Below, in pieces: positions 61,701 to 64,000 of a DNA stretch of 64,000 nt (position 1 is its first letter; the number at the start of each line of letters is the position of its first letter). The notes under the pieces were generated by a model. That model worked only from the letters and a program-made list of their open reading frames with translations, ran no database searches and had not been told where the DNA came from. This stretch comes from Pegoplata infirma (lineage: Eukaryota > Arthropoda > Insecta > Diptera > Anthomyiidae), in assembly GCA_963921195.1 (NCBI GenBank), contig OY992537.1, positions 46,195,943 to 46,259,942 on the forward strand. The letters are read 5' to 3'. The translations under genes were made by a program, and so were the position numbers.

Positions 61701-64000
61701 AAAAGGATGTTTTTATATTTTCCACACTGCTAATCCGATTTTGCCCAAATTTGGCATTAATATATATCTAAGGAATATTAATTTGCTTACAAAGTTTTTT
61801 TACGATCGGACAATTTTTGTAGGTGTTAAAGCGTTTCAAAGAAAAAGGATATATGGCAGGACCTTGAGTCCTTGCTCCGATTTAAGTGAAAATTTACAGT
61901 CACGTTGCTAGTGGAATGTGTATTAGCATCACCACTTTTTGTAATTTTTTGTGCACTATTGAAGCTAAAATTACATTTTTCAATTTCAGGACACATGGGA
62001 GGTAGGCGTATCCTTGCACCGATTTTTCCAAAAATTCAAATTTTTCTTAACTAATATATTTTATGTTAGTGTACCAAATCTCAAAAATATCTGACAACTC
62101 CTTCTAATTTTGTCCCTTCGTTACATGGGAACGAAGCACTGTGGGGGGGGTTGGTTTTTGTTGTTGGCTGCTTTACATATTAATCATAATTCACTACTGC
62201 CTTCCTGGTAAATGATGATTTATGTCTCCACATATGTCTCATCGAGTTTACTTAGCCTAATATATTTAAGCATCTTCCATGGGTTGACATCTCTAAGTTC
62301 CTCCAGTTCCTGAAAGAAATAAAAGCCAAAACAATTAAATCGAGTGCGAGATAGTGCAGGGCACTGACAAAGATAATGGAATGAATCTTCCACTATCTCT
62401 TCGTCCCCACACCATCTGCACAAGTCATCTCTTATCAATTTTAACTTTTTCAAATAAGCTTTCAAGCCAGTATGGCCTGTAATTAAACCTACATACTTGA
62501 ATTTTTAACTAAATTCTTAGAAGTTATTTACTAAATTCTCAGAAGTTATTTACTAAATTCTAAGAATTCTCAATTCAAAGAAGAGAAATACGATGATGTT
62601 TTTTTAAGTAAATTTTAACAAAACTTGAGTTAAATTGTTTTTTAAGAAATATGTTTTGTTTCTTAGATTTGTGGAAAATTTCTTTGTCAGTAAGAATTTG
62701 TTTCATAATATTAAAAAATTGCAAAAAATGAAGAAAACTATGGACTATTTATAGCCGTAATTTCATCAAGTACATAACTATCAGTGCATAGATATCTACC
62801 GTTTAAGTACAATTTCGTAAACTTAACTGTTAGGTAAATGTCATTTTCAATGTTATTTTACCGGCTAGGTAAAGATATCTAATAGGTATTTTACACCCGT
62901 AGTTACCTACTTGTTGAAATTACGGGCATTATAAGTAAATTAACTAAACTTTTTTCCTCATAGTTAAGAAGATTTCTCATTTTTTAGTTAAATTTAACTA
63001 AACTTTAGGAAAATTTATGATCAATTTTTAAAAATATTTTTTCTCAATTTTAGTTATGTCTTTTTTTCAGTGTATTTAAATAAATTTCTTCAAATCTTAA
63101 TTAATTTTCTTTTCCCCCCTTTTTTTAATTCCAGGATAAACGTAACTCTTTTCCCCGTTTCTATTTTCTCGGCGATGATGATCTTTTAGAGATTTTAGGG
63201 CAAGCATCTAAAGATCCTGAGATCATACAAAAACATATTAAAAAACTTTTTCCGGGTTGTCATTGTCTGGGCTTAAAACAAGGCTCTAGTGGTGAACGCA
63301 TTGTCTATACAATACATTCCATAAAAAGTTCTGAGGGTGATGTATTAACTTTAAAAACACCCATTGATATGACAGGACCTATAGAAGTAAGTTAATAAGT
63401 TTCTTTGTATATACAACATGATAATTTAAGAACTGTGGTTTCCTTTTTGCTTGTTTTTCTATTAGCTGTGGTTAAATTCTTTAGTTTCTACCATCCAACA
63501 AACCCTCAAAGAACAAATTTTCCAATGCTGTAGCTCGTATCCGACAACAGATGGTTACAATGAAAATATCTTACAAAATTATGCCATACAGGTGCTATCG
63601 ACAACACGAGCCATTCAATTTACCAAACAAGCTGAAAAATCTATACAAACAATGTCCTTGCAGAAACTCCTGCAACAACTCAATACCGAAATAAGCAAAT
63701 ATTCAATGTGGAAACATCAAACACCAGACATGTTATTACAAATAAAATTGCGTTCTTTACTCTTTGATCTGGTGCACTATGTTACCATCGTTGAGGAACT
63801 AATAGAGAACAATACAATGACAATAAATGATTGGCATTGGTTATCACAATTGAAATTTTATATGGGCAATAATGTGGAAAGCGGTGGAAGAGGTGGTGGA
63901 GGTGGTGGAAGTGGTGGTGCTGGTGTCGTAAAAGATGCTCGTGCAGTTATAGTGCGTATGGTTTATGCAGAATTTGAATATTCCTATGAATTTTTGGGTA
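13762..64000 (+). CDS. btv: Cytoplasmic dynein-2 heavy chain (btv / DYNC2H1), 5' part of gene, 13 exons
   Basis: This is the motor subunit of the dynein-2 complex, which carries intraflagellar transport trains from ciliary tip to base; in Drosophila btv acts in chordotonal (hearing) neurons. The exons join in phase as 13762-13798, 13901-14298, 24399-24483, 39457-39586, 40643-41462, 41605-41771, 44474-44897, 44963-45195, 45259-45612, 52988-54310, 54370-54586, 63135-63386 and 63466-64000+. All introns are GT-AG. The 4975 coding nt give about 1658 residues of a protein that is about 4300 residues in the family, so the window covers the N-terminal tail and the linker. The block RFYFLGDDDLLEILGQ (exon 12) is the family's best-known linker signature, and its wording fits dynein-2 rather than dynein-1. 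The AAA+ ring lies beyond the window. The ATG has a fly-like context (AAAAC before it) and an in-frame TAA at 13756-13758. Orthology is read from remembered family sequence, not searched. Confidence 0.93.
13799..13900 (+). other. Intron 1 of btv, 102 nt, in frame and stop-free
   Basis: The donor is GTAAAA and the acceptor is TCTCAATTAG, preceded by a run of T-rich blocks. Its length is a multiple of three and it has no stop, so it hides inside a longer open frame. It would encode a phenylalanine-rich hydrophobic stretch (FNFSIAIFFGFSVSQL) that could be mistaken for a membrane segment. The size fits the gene's other short introns (59-142 nt). Retention as an alternative isoform cannot be excluded. 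Confidence 0.72.
13901..14298 (+). CDS. btv: btv exon 2 (tail N-terminus with Gly-rich insertion)
   Basis: Protein residues about 13-145. It begins VEYFAAN and ends ...VSRVFSPHANSR at a strong AGG|GTATGT donor, phase 0. The closing block (SIYNSVSRVFSP) corresponds to the conserved SLYQAVRQVFAP-type segment of DYNC2H1. Between them, around 14094-14210, lies a low-complexity Gly/Ser/Thr/Asn stretch with runs of GGT codons. The vertebrate family member lacks it, so it is probably a lineage-specific disordered loop. The open frame continues past the donor to 14331, but that part is intronic. Confidence 0.9.
14668..15528. mobile_element. Foldback element, ~0.86 kb
   Basis: The ends TATATAAGGCATTACACACC and GGTGTGGAATGCCTCATAT are inverted. 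The inner parts also pair: TTTTCAGAACCCGTTCTGAA near 14957 with TTCAGAACGGGTTCTGAAAA near 15298, and AGTAATTTGCTTGTATTTTC at 15131 with its complement at about 15216-15240. It belongs to the same broad end family as 10737-12776. A smaller palindrome, TGAGTATTAAATA...TAAGTATTACTCA, sits at the centre. Confidence 0.75.
15600..16490. repeat. Inverted copy of the CACCAGCTGGTG module and array
   Basis: About 15600-15725 is the reverse complement of the module at 8111-8330 (CTCACCTGCTGGTGAATAAA...TTCACCAGATGATGAA). About 15740-16480 is TTTTTTTCATCAAATTTT repeats, the complement of the GATGAAAA arrays. The Phe-rich frame 16049-16414 is an artefact. Confidence 0.75.
16495..16887. repeat. Duplicated ~385-bp block, copy 1
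   Basis: From AAGTCTGAACTTTTGACATA through TTCTTCGGTGCCGAATCTTTT and GGATGTAACCGCCCACGGGT to AAGGGTAAGCACGCG. It repeats almost base for base at about 17512-17892 in the same orientation, with a mini-me copy between. It contains the hairpin TTCGGTGCCGAA seen at mini-me ends. Confidence 0.8.
16888..17511 (+). repeat. Mini-me/DINE-type repeat
   Basis: In order: GATAGAGGGTATATA, (TA)n, TTGTCATTCTGTTTGTAACTC, ACCCCATAAAGTATATATAT core, GATCGATTTTAAGACATTCT, then GTCCGTCTGTCCGTCTGTCT microsatellite. It ends GGAGGGTAGCACTACATTC and the hairpin AGCAAGGCCGAATTT before ACTTGTTTTT. The TA/core/GTCY arrangement is that of the fly mini-me (DINE-1/Helentron-associated) repeats. Confidence 0.75.
17512..17892. 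repeat. Duplicated ~385-bp block, copy 2
   Basis: Near-identical to 16495-16887 (same GGATGTAACCGCCCACGGG and GCACGCG end). Differences are few, e.g. an added AAATT in GGGTTAAATTGTCCG. It continues directly into the foldback at 17755-18590. Confidence 0.8.
17755..18590. repeat. Foldback / large inverted repeat
   Basis: Left arm elements TTGTCCGATTTGACTTAAAA, GCAATCGACAAAAGTAATTT, ACACGATAAAGATGTCATGG and AAAGCAACATCTCGGCTAAA reappear inverted in the right arm (TGCTGAGATGTTGCTTTTAA at about 18341, ATCTTTATCGTGTTCGGA at about 18405, ATTTTTGTCGATTGCCTCG at about 18496). Further diverged pieces of the same sequence (CTAAAAACTCTATGTTTAAA) continue to about 18890. Confidence 0.7.
18960..21750. mobile_element. 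Foldback element, ~2.8 kb, with nested hAT MITE
   Basis: The outer arms pair: GACCCCCTCCGATTTTGATG (19012) with the CATCAATATCGGAGGGGGTC region (about 21690), and GGAGGGTCAAAATTTTCCCC (19903) with the complement near 21590-21605. The interior has four related blocks with GGGGGATACTTTCCCCCCAT and TTGGAGATTTTGGGGG motifs in both orientations, so it is a palindrome of tandem repeats. ORFs here are not conserved between the arms. Confidence 0.7.
19053..19824. mobile_element. hAT-type MITE, 772 bp, 8-bp TSD
   Basis: TIRs CAGGGATGGAAT / ATTTCATCCCTG; perfect 8-bp duplication GTTGTAAC at 19045-19052 and 19825-19832. It sits inside the left arm of the foldback and so is younger than it. Non-coding. 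Confidence 0.85.
22014..22750. repeat. Mini-me/DINE-type repeats, composite
   Basis: A + orientation part (CACCACTCTGTGATGGAGGG, ATCGGCTTAGGACCCCATAA core, GTCCGTCTGTCCGTCCGG at about 22436) is followed by a part in the other style (ACATAAAAATGTTTCATTTG, GCTGTGCCGAATCTTTTATA). Between 22090 and 22260 lies a short ATTATGATTG-rich inverted stretch. Confidence 0.6.
22756..24165 (+). repeat. Mini-me/DINE-type repeat expanded by an internal minisatellite
   Basis: Starts ATACACTCCAACCACAGTAC, has the core (GGGGACCCCACAGAGAATAT) and a short GTCCGTCTG. It ends GAGGGTATAAAAGATTTGGAACAGCCGAA. About 850 bp in the middle is the ATTTGGACAATTTTAAAATA minisatellite. Confidence 0.65.
23265..24085. repeat. 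Inverted ~22-bp minisatellite (ATTTGGACAATTTTAAAATAC)n
   Basis: Units run as the complement (TTTTAAAATTGTCCAAATA) from about 23265 to 23470, then switch at about 23485 and run forward to about 24080. The flanks CACCATTTCCAATTGTATTT and ATACAATTGGAAATGGTG are also inverted. Its apparent proteins (DNFKIHL or DNFKYIW repeats) come only from the repeat. Confidence 0.8.
24399..24483 (+). CDS. btv: btv exon 3
   Basis: An 85-nt exon encoding KTEYSPELSGLLENLHVSLG and following residues, about 146-173. The acceptor is TTATTGCAG and the donor is GTAAGT; it ends with one base of the next codon. The pattern matches the short helical segment following VFAP in DYNC2H1. It is isolated between a 10.1-kb and a 15.0-kb intron, which makes it easy to miss. 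The frame agrees with both neighbours. Confidence 0.85.
24709..25826. mobile_element. hAT-type MITE, 1118 bp, 8-bp TSD, nested in Helitron
   Basis: TIRs CAGCGTTGCCA / TGGCAACGCTG; perfect 8-bp duplication GTGGTGAC at 24701-24708 and 25827-25834. The subterminal regions are dense in AAAAAAGCTAAAAAA; the centre has loose AAATTTCnAA-type repeats. Non-coding. Confidence 0.88.
25870..32500 (+). repeat. ~140-bp minisatellite array inside the Helitron
   Basis: Roughly 40 diverged units. Each unit reads GAACTAATGGTCCTAGA, ACTTGAAATTTGGAC, GATCCTCTCGCGGAAATAAC, AAAGTACTTTTTTGAAAATT, then AAGGGGGAAAAAGGGGGAAA and GTAGGGCAATTTTGTATCTG. Unit lengths vary (about 125-160 bp), and subfamilies cluster (LEFT: AGAAACTT with TTTTGAACTAATGG; RIGHT: AGATACTT with TCTGCTGAAC). 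The reading frames across it on the - strand are artefacts. Confidence 0.85.
26515..27200. repeat. (TTTTTTTCACTCAAAA)n simple array
   Basis: About 40 units of 15-17 bp, interrupting one unit of the 140-bp array. Probably a later local expansion. The Phe/Ser-rich frames are artefacts. Confidence 0.85.
32964..34100. mobile_element. Transib-like non-autonomous element with CACAGTG ends, 1137 bp
   Basis: Ends CACAGTGAGACA / TGTCTCACTGTG (12-bp perfect TIR) and a 5-bp GC-rich duplication GACCG (32959-32963, 34101-34105). A CACWRTG end plus a 5-bp GC-rich target duplication is the Transib signature, and CACAGTG equals the V(D)J recombination heptamer. The interior is non-coding with repeated CGCCCACTTTTACGCCCACC and CCCATACAA motifs. 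Assignment rests on ends only. Confidence 0.65.
34672..35485. mobile_element. Nested MITE with ACTCAAAA ends, 4-bp TSD
   Basis: Ends ACTCAAAATATTTT / AATTTTTTGAGT; 4-bp duplication GCAC (34668-34671, 35486-35489). It contains paired TTACCAAAAAATTTCAAAAA blocks and, at 35042-35098, a tRNA-like promoter on the - strand. The ends resemble TTTTTTGAGTGTA sequences at 9866 and 36668. Confidence 0.65.
35042..35098 (-). repeat. tRNA-like (SINE-head-like) sequence
   Basis: On the - strand TGGCACGATGGGTAGAGTG resembles a Pol III A box and GGGATCGATTCCC a B box, about 35 nt apart as in tRNAs. The acceptor stem and cloverleaf are not convincing, so this is not called a tRNA gene. Confidence 0.35.
36117..36200 (+). 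repeat. tRNA-like (SINE-head-like) sequence
   Basis: TTGGCGTATCGGTATAGAGTG (A-box-like) and GGGTTCAATCC (B-box-like) about 45 nt apart, followed by TTGTCGGCTGC. The order matches a tRNA-derived SINE head, but no body or tail was recognised. Confidence 0.35.
36915..37590. repeat. Mini-me/DINE-type repeats, composite of two orientations
   Basis: 36915-37135 is a + copy of the CACCACTCTGTGGTACAGGG subtype, with GTCCGTCTGTCCGTCCGTTC at 37077. After a G-run (37133-37146) the rest is in the - style, ending GACGGACAGACGGACGCACA and GACGGACATCGCTAGAATGT before AATAATATATATGG. A duplicated TATTGGTCCTAGACCCACCT lies at about 36979-37030. Confidence 0.65.
37586..39271. mobile_element. Foldback element with TATATATGGGGCATTCC ends, split by mini-me
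   Basis: The left end TATATATGGGGCATTCCATG pairs with CATGGAATGCTCCATATA at the right. Inner arms include CTTCGAAAACTCCTTCGTGG (37674) against AAGGAGTTTTCGAAGGGTAC (38586), and CTCCCTAAGTAGGCTCCCAT (38465) against its complement at 38527. 38640-39233 is a later mini-me insertion in the right arm. A related right half is at 57240-58250. Confidence 0.75.
38640..39233 (-). repeat. Mini-me/DINE-type repeat inserted in foldback
   Basis: Reads AACAAGTGACAGTGTTAAAT, hairpin TTCGGCTGTGCCGAA, GATACCCTCCAACATG, body, GACGGACGGACGGACGGACA, TATATACTTTATGGGGTCCC core, and ends GTGGTTGGAGGGTATAAAAA. Comparison with the uninterrupted arm at 58195-58215 shows that it was inserted into an A-rich stretch. Confidence 0.75.
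39457..39586 (+). CDS. btv: btv exon 4
   Basis: A 130-nt exon (entry phase 1, exit phase 2) encoding GITSIKDEIKYWKQK...VFIGVLENIEQRI, residues about 174-217. The GI-x(3)-DE-x(3)-W start matches the GILTPSDEFQFW-type block of the family. The acceptor CGCGATAAG is weak, with only a modest pyrimidine tract (TTTTTCTTTTC) upstream; the donor is GTAAAG. It contains no in-frame ATG, so ATG-based ORF calling misses it. Confidence 0.85.
39587..40642 (+). other. btv intron 4 (1.06 kb)
   Basis: GTAAAG to CTTTTAG. It holds two small hairpin repeats: about 39641-39733 (ATTATTCTATTACCATA pairing with TATGGTAATAGAGTAAT) and about 39867-39939 (TTTAATTGTGTTGAA pairing with a TTCAACAACACAA...CAATTAAA arm). 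It also has several ATGCCAACTC repeats between 40040 and 40535, the last inverted. No gene seen. Confidence 0.6.
40643..41462 (+). CDS. btv: btv exon 5 (tail)
   Basis: An 820-nt exon, residues about 217-490. Recognisable family blocks in order are the DELWR segment, CIDTAESWIQLCDSLT, LFWPNYVKHPW (the conserved W-x-Y-V-PHPW-like block) and PTVLELLTIERE (compare RPTISKELMLERE). Its first codon is completed by AG from exon 4. The acceptor is CTTATCTTTTAG and the donor GTAAGT. The first in-frame ATG is at 40749, but coding starts about 106 nt earlier. Confidence 0.93.
41605..41771 (+). CDS. btv: btv exon 6 (tail)
   Basis: A 167-nt exon (entry phase 0, exit phase 2) encoding IQEIEKVSHLISGREGFEK...FEIWCGQHTTAVKSGDLK, residues about 491-546. 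It is predicted to be helical. F-x(2)-W in the middle matches the F-DDWSRD region of DYNC2H1. It has no internal in-frame ATG. The upstream intron is 142 nt and the donor is GTAAGT. Confidence 0.87.
41941..43100 (+). repeat. Unclassified repeat R1 (intron-6 copy), split by mini-me
   Basis: Begins ACTGAAAAAAAAGACATATG and runs through TTCTTAACTATGAGGAAAAA, TTAAAATTTACT (mini-me inserted here), then ACATCATCGTATTTATCTTC, CTTCTAAGAATTTAGTTAAA, AATGGCGATATCTCG, to AGACCCTAAT. A reverse-complement copy in intron 11 (58262-58393 plus 62497-63080) lacks the mini-me but carries the CCTAA-tailed retrotransposon. Each copy therefore shows the empty site of the other's insertion. Confidence 0.8.
42241..42853 (-). 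repeat. Mini-me/DINE-type repeat with a paralogous empty site
   Basis: Reads ACAAGTAAAAAAGTTAAATT, hairpin TTCGGCCTTGCCGAA, GATACCCTCCAC, body, ACAGACGGACAGACGAACAT, TATATACTTTATGAGGTCCC, and ends GTGGAGGGTATAAAA. The empty site in intron 11 (complement of about 62600-62625) reads through TTAAAATTTACTTAAAAAAACATCATCG. That fixes both ends and shows no target duplication. Confidence 0.85.
43590..44394. mobile_element. hAT-type element, 805 bp, 8-bp TSD, ending just before exon 7
   Basis: TIRs CAGTGTTGCCAC / GTGGCAACACTG; perfect 8-bp duplication GAGCACTA (43582-43589, 44395-44402). It carries an internal mini-me fragment (about 43800-44115, with GACGGACGGACGAACATTCA). The right end lies 71 nt upstream of exon 7, so the branch point and pyrimidine tract must sit in the remaining gap. 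Confidence 0.87.
44474..44897 (+). CDS. btv: btv exon 7 (tail)
   Basis: A 424-nt exon, residues about 546-687, starting LRDDQAVVKFEKEGRQL. It contains conserved DYNC2H1 blocks: DVREFENMGYNVPAEL, the FHNTIGDRMIPCQRPIMLKNA segment, and YVNTLQAAVSKLSADN. Coding ends ...QAKRT at ACA|GTAAGT. The open frame continuing to 44957 is read-through of the 65-nt intron. The acceptor CTCTAG follows a clear pyrimidine tract and lies 71 nt after a hAT-type insertion ends. Confidence 0.93.
44963..45195 (+). CDS. btv: btv exon 8 (tail)
   Basis: A 233-nt exon, residues about 688-765, opening VIRLMNTDLFTQSQIWKDEM and ending IHIKITF plus two bases. The W-x-HQLYK-x-LE-Q segment (HWDHQLYKVLEYQY) is almost diagnostic of DYNC2H1. 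It is flanked by introns of 65 and 63 nt. Confidence 0.93.
45259..45612 (+). CDS. btv: btv exon 9 (tail)
   Basis: A 354-nt exon, residues about 765-883, joined to exon 8 through a split Arg codon. The order RQLSFIPPEEEIRDKY, then LRRFIERPCSFRG, then LYERAEELFSKL and TADDWDRDF matches the RLQFRPPFEEIRAKYY ... MKRFIG ... HDWEKNF order of the family. The donor is GTGAGT, and a 7.4-kb repeat-filled intron follows. Confidence 0.93.
45770..46078. repeat. (GATGAAAAAAAATTT)n array
   Basis: Starts with CACGAAAAACAAAATTATGG, the same lead-in as the arrays at 7450 and 8495, then irregular GATGAAAAACAAAAAGTTTTT units. Frames across it are artefacts. Confidence 0.75.
46080..46690 (-). repeat. Mini-me/DINE-type repeat (TAGTTGGTCAAGACCGACCATA subtype)
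   Basis: Reads ACAAGTAAGAAAATTATAG, hairpin GGTCAAGACC, ATACCCTACACCAG, body, CGGACAGACAGACAGATGGA, GATTCTGAGTCGATCGGT, and ends CCACAGTGTGGTGTAAGGTA. Same subtype as 47664-48478 and 54655-55453. Confidence 0.7.
46690..47285. repeat. (GATGAAAAAAAATTT)n array followed by CACCAGCTGGTG module
   Basis: Array to about 47055, then AATTCACCAGCTGGTGAA, a second TTCACCAGCAGGTGAA, TACCCAAGTTACAAACC, and CAAGGTGGCTTCCTGCATC. Same order as 7560-8330. Confidence 0.75.
47490..47660. repeat. (TTTTTTTCATCAAATT)n short array, inverted
   Basis: The complement of the GATGAAAA arrays: TTTTTTTCATCAACATTTTT and similar, running up to the start of the next mini-me copy. Confidence 0.7.
47664..48478 (+). repeat. 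Mini-me/DINE-type repeat
   Basis: Starts TTTATACCCTACACCACTCT, has GATCGACTCAGAATTACTTT and GTCCGTCCGTCTTTCCATC. It ends with the perfect hairpin TAGTCGGTCAAGACCGACCA (complement strand of 48437-48460) and ACTTGT. It lies head to tail with the next copy. Confidence 0.75.
48473..49105 (+). repeat. Mini-me/DINE-type repeat
   Basis: Starts ATACCCTCCAACTACAGTAT, core CCCCATAAAGTATATATATT, GTCCGTATGTCCGTCCGTCC. It ends GGGTATAAAAGATTCGGCAC, hairpin TTCGGCACAGCCGAA, ACTTGTTTTT. Confidence 0.75.
49248..50520 (+). repeat. Mini-me/DINE-type repeat, enlarged
   Basis: Starts ATACCCTCCACTCTAGTGAT, core and GTCCGTCCGTCTACCCGTCC. It continues through about 0.9 kb not seen in the other copies (49550-50000), then CACTCAAAAA-type repeats, and ends GATTCGGCCAAGTCGAATTT plus ACTTGTTATC at about 50400. 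That ending is repeated at about 50480-50520 and again near 50725-50760, each time after a TTAGTAA.../CACTCAAAAAAA block (tandem duplication of the terminus). Confidence 0.6.
51025..51235 (-). repeat. Copy of the 385-bp intron-2 block (partial)
   Basis: TTCTGACATAAAAATGTTCC through GTTGCCGAATCTTTTATACT to TCCACAGACAGGTGGACGGA matches 16530-16730. It stops where the foldback begins. Confidence 0.7.
51236..52907. mobile_element. Foldback element, ~1.67 kb, ATATGGGGGTTTTCGTG ends
   Basis: The left end ATATGGGGGTTTTCGTGTC pairs with GCCACGAAAACCCCCATAT at 52889-52907. The arms stay complementary for about 370 bp: GAGGGGGTCGAAATTTGACA at 51371 with its complement at about 52759, and TTTCGAAAGACTGAAGAAAT at about 52221 with the region at 51479. 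The inner part has its own inverted pair (ATATCCCACTCGCA / CATCCCACTAAGCGACTCC). It ends 80 nt before exon 10. Confidence 0.8.
52279..52705. mobile_element. Small MITE nested in foldback, CCCAGTAAAAACTTGG ends
   Basis: TIRs CCCAGTAAAAACTTGGTAAT / CAAGTTTTTGCTGGG (one mismatch, CCCAG-T/C-AAAAACTTG). Flanked by AA on both sides; the other foldback arm gives the empty site TTGTTTTTAG/CTAAAAACAATAGG. The interior repeats CATTACC / GGTAATG many times. 427 bp, non-coding. Confidence 0.8.
52988..54310 (+). CDS. btv: btv exon 10 (stem and start of linker)
   Basis: The largest exon (1323 nt), residues about 883-1324, beginning NEESIDCMVIDILPLRSDIEQ. It has long amphipathic and coiled-coil-like runs (QRQVDMIKEQAQTQIQNLHN). 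The dynein signatures EEWAIYRRRPYILNELITKW, a DxW element (ELDQWSV) and a trailing LNQSQR sit where the tail passes into the linker. The acceptor is CTATTTCCAG. A frame open from 52890 starts in intronic repeat sequence (MSVATKT...), so that ATG is not a start. The donor GTAGGA is weaker than the other donors. Confidence 0.93.
54370..54586 (+). CDS. btv: btv exon 11 (linker)
   Basis: A 217-nt exon, residues about 1324-1396. It opens with the universal dynein linker block WVYLEPVF, followed by KRIDKDFRYIMREI, and ends ...NNLMSYIM at a GTAAGT donor, phase 0. The upstream intron is only 59 nt with a TTTTTGTAG acceptor. Confidence 0.94.
54655..55453 (-). repeat. Mini-me/DINE-type repeat
   Basis: Reads AAACAAGTAAGAAAGTTATA, hairpin GTCGGTCAATACCGACTATA, ATACCCTACACCAGTG, body, GACAGACGGACGGACGACGG, and ends CCACAGAGTGGTGTAGGGTA. 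It starts only about 70 nt after exon 11. Confidence 0.75.
55510..55770. repeat. ~85-bp tandem repeat, about 3 copies
   Basis: Units carry TTTTTTTTCAACAAAGAAATT, CAACAAACACAAACACAATT and TGTTGATCTGACAAA. Many TTTGTTGA words continue to about 55910. Confidence 0.7.
56022..56037. repeat. 16-bp perfect palindrome CTGGGCACGTGCCCAG
   Basis: Lies in a short GC-rich island (about 56010-56060) that reads GGGCACACTGGGCACGTGCC then AGGGCCCCCGACCTAAGGGG. Such islands often mark transposon ends, but no partner end was found. Confidence 0.6.
56150..56985. repeat. ~36-bp minisatellite (TCTCAGATTCTGAGACATTTTTCG type)
   Basis: More than 20 diverged units of AGATTCTGAGACATTTTTCG plus TATAGAAAAAGTCTC. It is the same family as 9860-10680 but less diverged. 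It yields an artefactual - strand frame of repeated NLRLF / ESETFLI blocks. Confidence 0.8.
57004..57184. mobile_element. Small inverted-repeat element (~180 bp)
   Basis: The ends CGAGTGCCTAACATCGAGTGT and ACACTCGATGTTAGGCACTAG are inverted with one mismatch. The interior is AT-rich. It abuts a remnant mini-me start (TTTTTATACCCTCCACTCTA, 57181-57240). Confidence 0.7.
57240..58250. mobile_element. Half of a foldback element (37586-39271 family)
   Basis: Ends at CATGGAATGCCCCATATATA (about 58231-58250) and matches the complement of 37590-38540 in order: ATTCGATATCTTTTGAACGG, CCACGATCCT, AGGGGGCTCCC-type and GCACCATT blocks. The other arm is missing, so it is a truncated copy. A stray frame (58054-58263) is not a gene. 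Confidence 0.7.
58262..58393 (-). repeat. Repeat R1 (intron-11 copy), first segment
   Basis: The reverse complement of about 42958-43095: TTAGGGTCTTGAAATCCCGA, TTTCACTCTATCTCGCTTAG, GAGATATCGCCATTTTGAA. It breaks off at TTGAATTTTTA where the retrotransposon is inserted and resumes at 62497. Confidence 0.85.
58391..59520 (-). repeat. (TTAGG)n / (CCTAA)n array, 1130 bp
   Basis: 226 tandem pentamers TTAGG on the + strand. I saw one substitution, at 59491 (ATAGG). This is the arthropod telomere repeat, but here it is intronic. The left edge overlaps the target duplication and the right edge joins TTAAGAGGTTGACGTAATG, the end of the retrotransposon 3' UTR. Exact length is subject to assembly error. 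Confidence 0.95.
59594..62143. mobile_element. Transib-like foldback element, 2550 bp, nested in retrotransposon 3' UTR
   Basis: Ends CACTATGCTTCGACCCATGG (left) and, inverted, CACAGTGCTTCGTTCCCATG (right), flanked by G runs consistent with a GGGGG 5-bp duplication. Inside are four ~330-bp related blocks: two forward (from about 60360 and 60695) and two inverted (ending about 61310 and 61640), each with TTAACCCTC-ATCTCCCATTTTTAGGGGTCA-like sequence and CGGTTCTTTT. Non-coding. Transib assignment rests on the CACWRTG ends and the GC-rich 5-bp site. Confidence 0.6.
62144..62496 (-). pseudogene. Retrotransposon ORF2 C-terminus (zinc-knuckle end), truncated
   Basis: The - strand frame reads GLITGHTGLKAYLKKLKL, then CRWCGDEEIVEDSFHYLCQC and PALSRTR, and stops at 62220-62222. 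The TGH block followed by a C-x2-C-x10-H-x2-C cluster and CPAL is the usual end of ORF2 in RNase-H-bearing LINEs (I, R1, Loa groups). Everything upstream (endonuclease, RT, most of RNase H) is missing by 5' truncation. 62144-62219 is 3' UTR. Confidence 0.8.
62497..63080 (-). repeat. Repeat R1 (intron-11 copy), second segment
   Basis: The reverse complement of R1 from 42957 back to 41941: TTTTTAACTAAATTCTTAGA, GAAATACGATGATGTTTTTT (empty mini-me site), TTTTTTCCTCATAGTTAAGA, ending GTTATGTCTTTTTTTCAGT. It stops about 55 nt before exon 12. Confidence 0.8.
63135..63386 (+). CDS. btv: btv exon 12 (linker, FLGDDDLLEIL block)
   Basis: A 252-nt exon, residues about 1397-1480. It carries DKRNSFPRFYFLGDDDLLEI and HIKKLFPG, the most conserved part of the linker. 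The DDD form and the KxLFxG follow-up fit dynein-2. It is followed by a variable segment (HCLGLKQGSSGERIVY). The acceptor is TTAATTCCAG, the donor GTAAGT, both phase 0. Confidence 0.95.
63466..64000 (+). CDS. btv: btv exon 13, truncated by window end (linker up to AAA1)
   Basis: Residues about 1481-1658, open through the last base. It starts LWLNSLVSTIQQTLKE, has the DWHWLSQLKFYMG block of the linker, and stops in MVYAEFEYSYEFLG, just ahead of the AAA1 domain. Between FYMGNN and VRMVYAEF, 63873-63950 encodes about 27 extra residues rich in Gly (GGT/GGA codon runs), where family members have only a few residues. The Walker A motif of AAA1 is expected a few dozen residues downstream, outside the window. 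Confidence 0.94.
   Translation, partial: MWLNSLVSTIQQTLKEQIFQCCSSYPTTDGYNENILQNYAIQVLSTTRAIQFTKQAEKSIQTMSLQKLLQQLNTEISKYSMWKHQTPDMLLQIKLRSLLFDLVHYVTIVEELIENNTMTINDWHWLSQLKFYMGNNVESGGRGGGGGGSGGAGVVKDARAVIVRMVYAEFEYSYEFLG

Larger units (their letters stand above)
58394..62496 (-). mobile_element. 5'-truncated non-LTR retrotransposon with (CCTAA)n 3' tail
   Basis: Flanked by an 11-bp duplication TTGAATTTTTA (58383-58393 and 62497-62507); the intact site is visible in R1 at about 42950-42968. Read on the - strand it begins inside the ORF2 C-terminus (62496 down to the stop at 62220-62222). It continues as a 3' UTR (62219-62144 plus 59593-59521) interrupted by a 2.55-kb Transib-like foldback, and ends in about 225 CCTAA units, with no poly(A). 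Without the nested insert the copy is about 0.5 kb of element plus 1.13 kb of tail. The tail sits exactly where the 3' end of a target-primed insertion should be. Confidence 0.8.
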
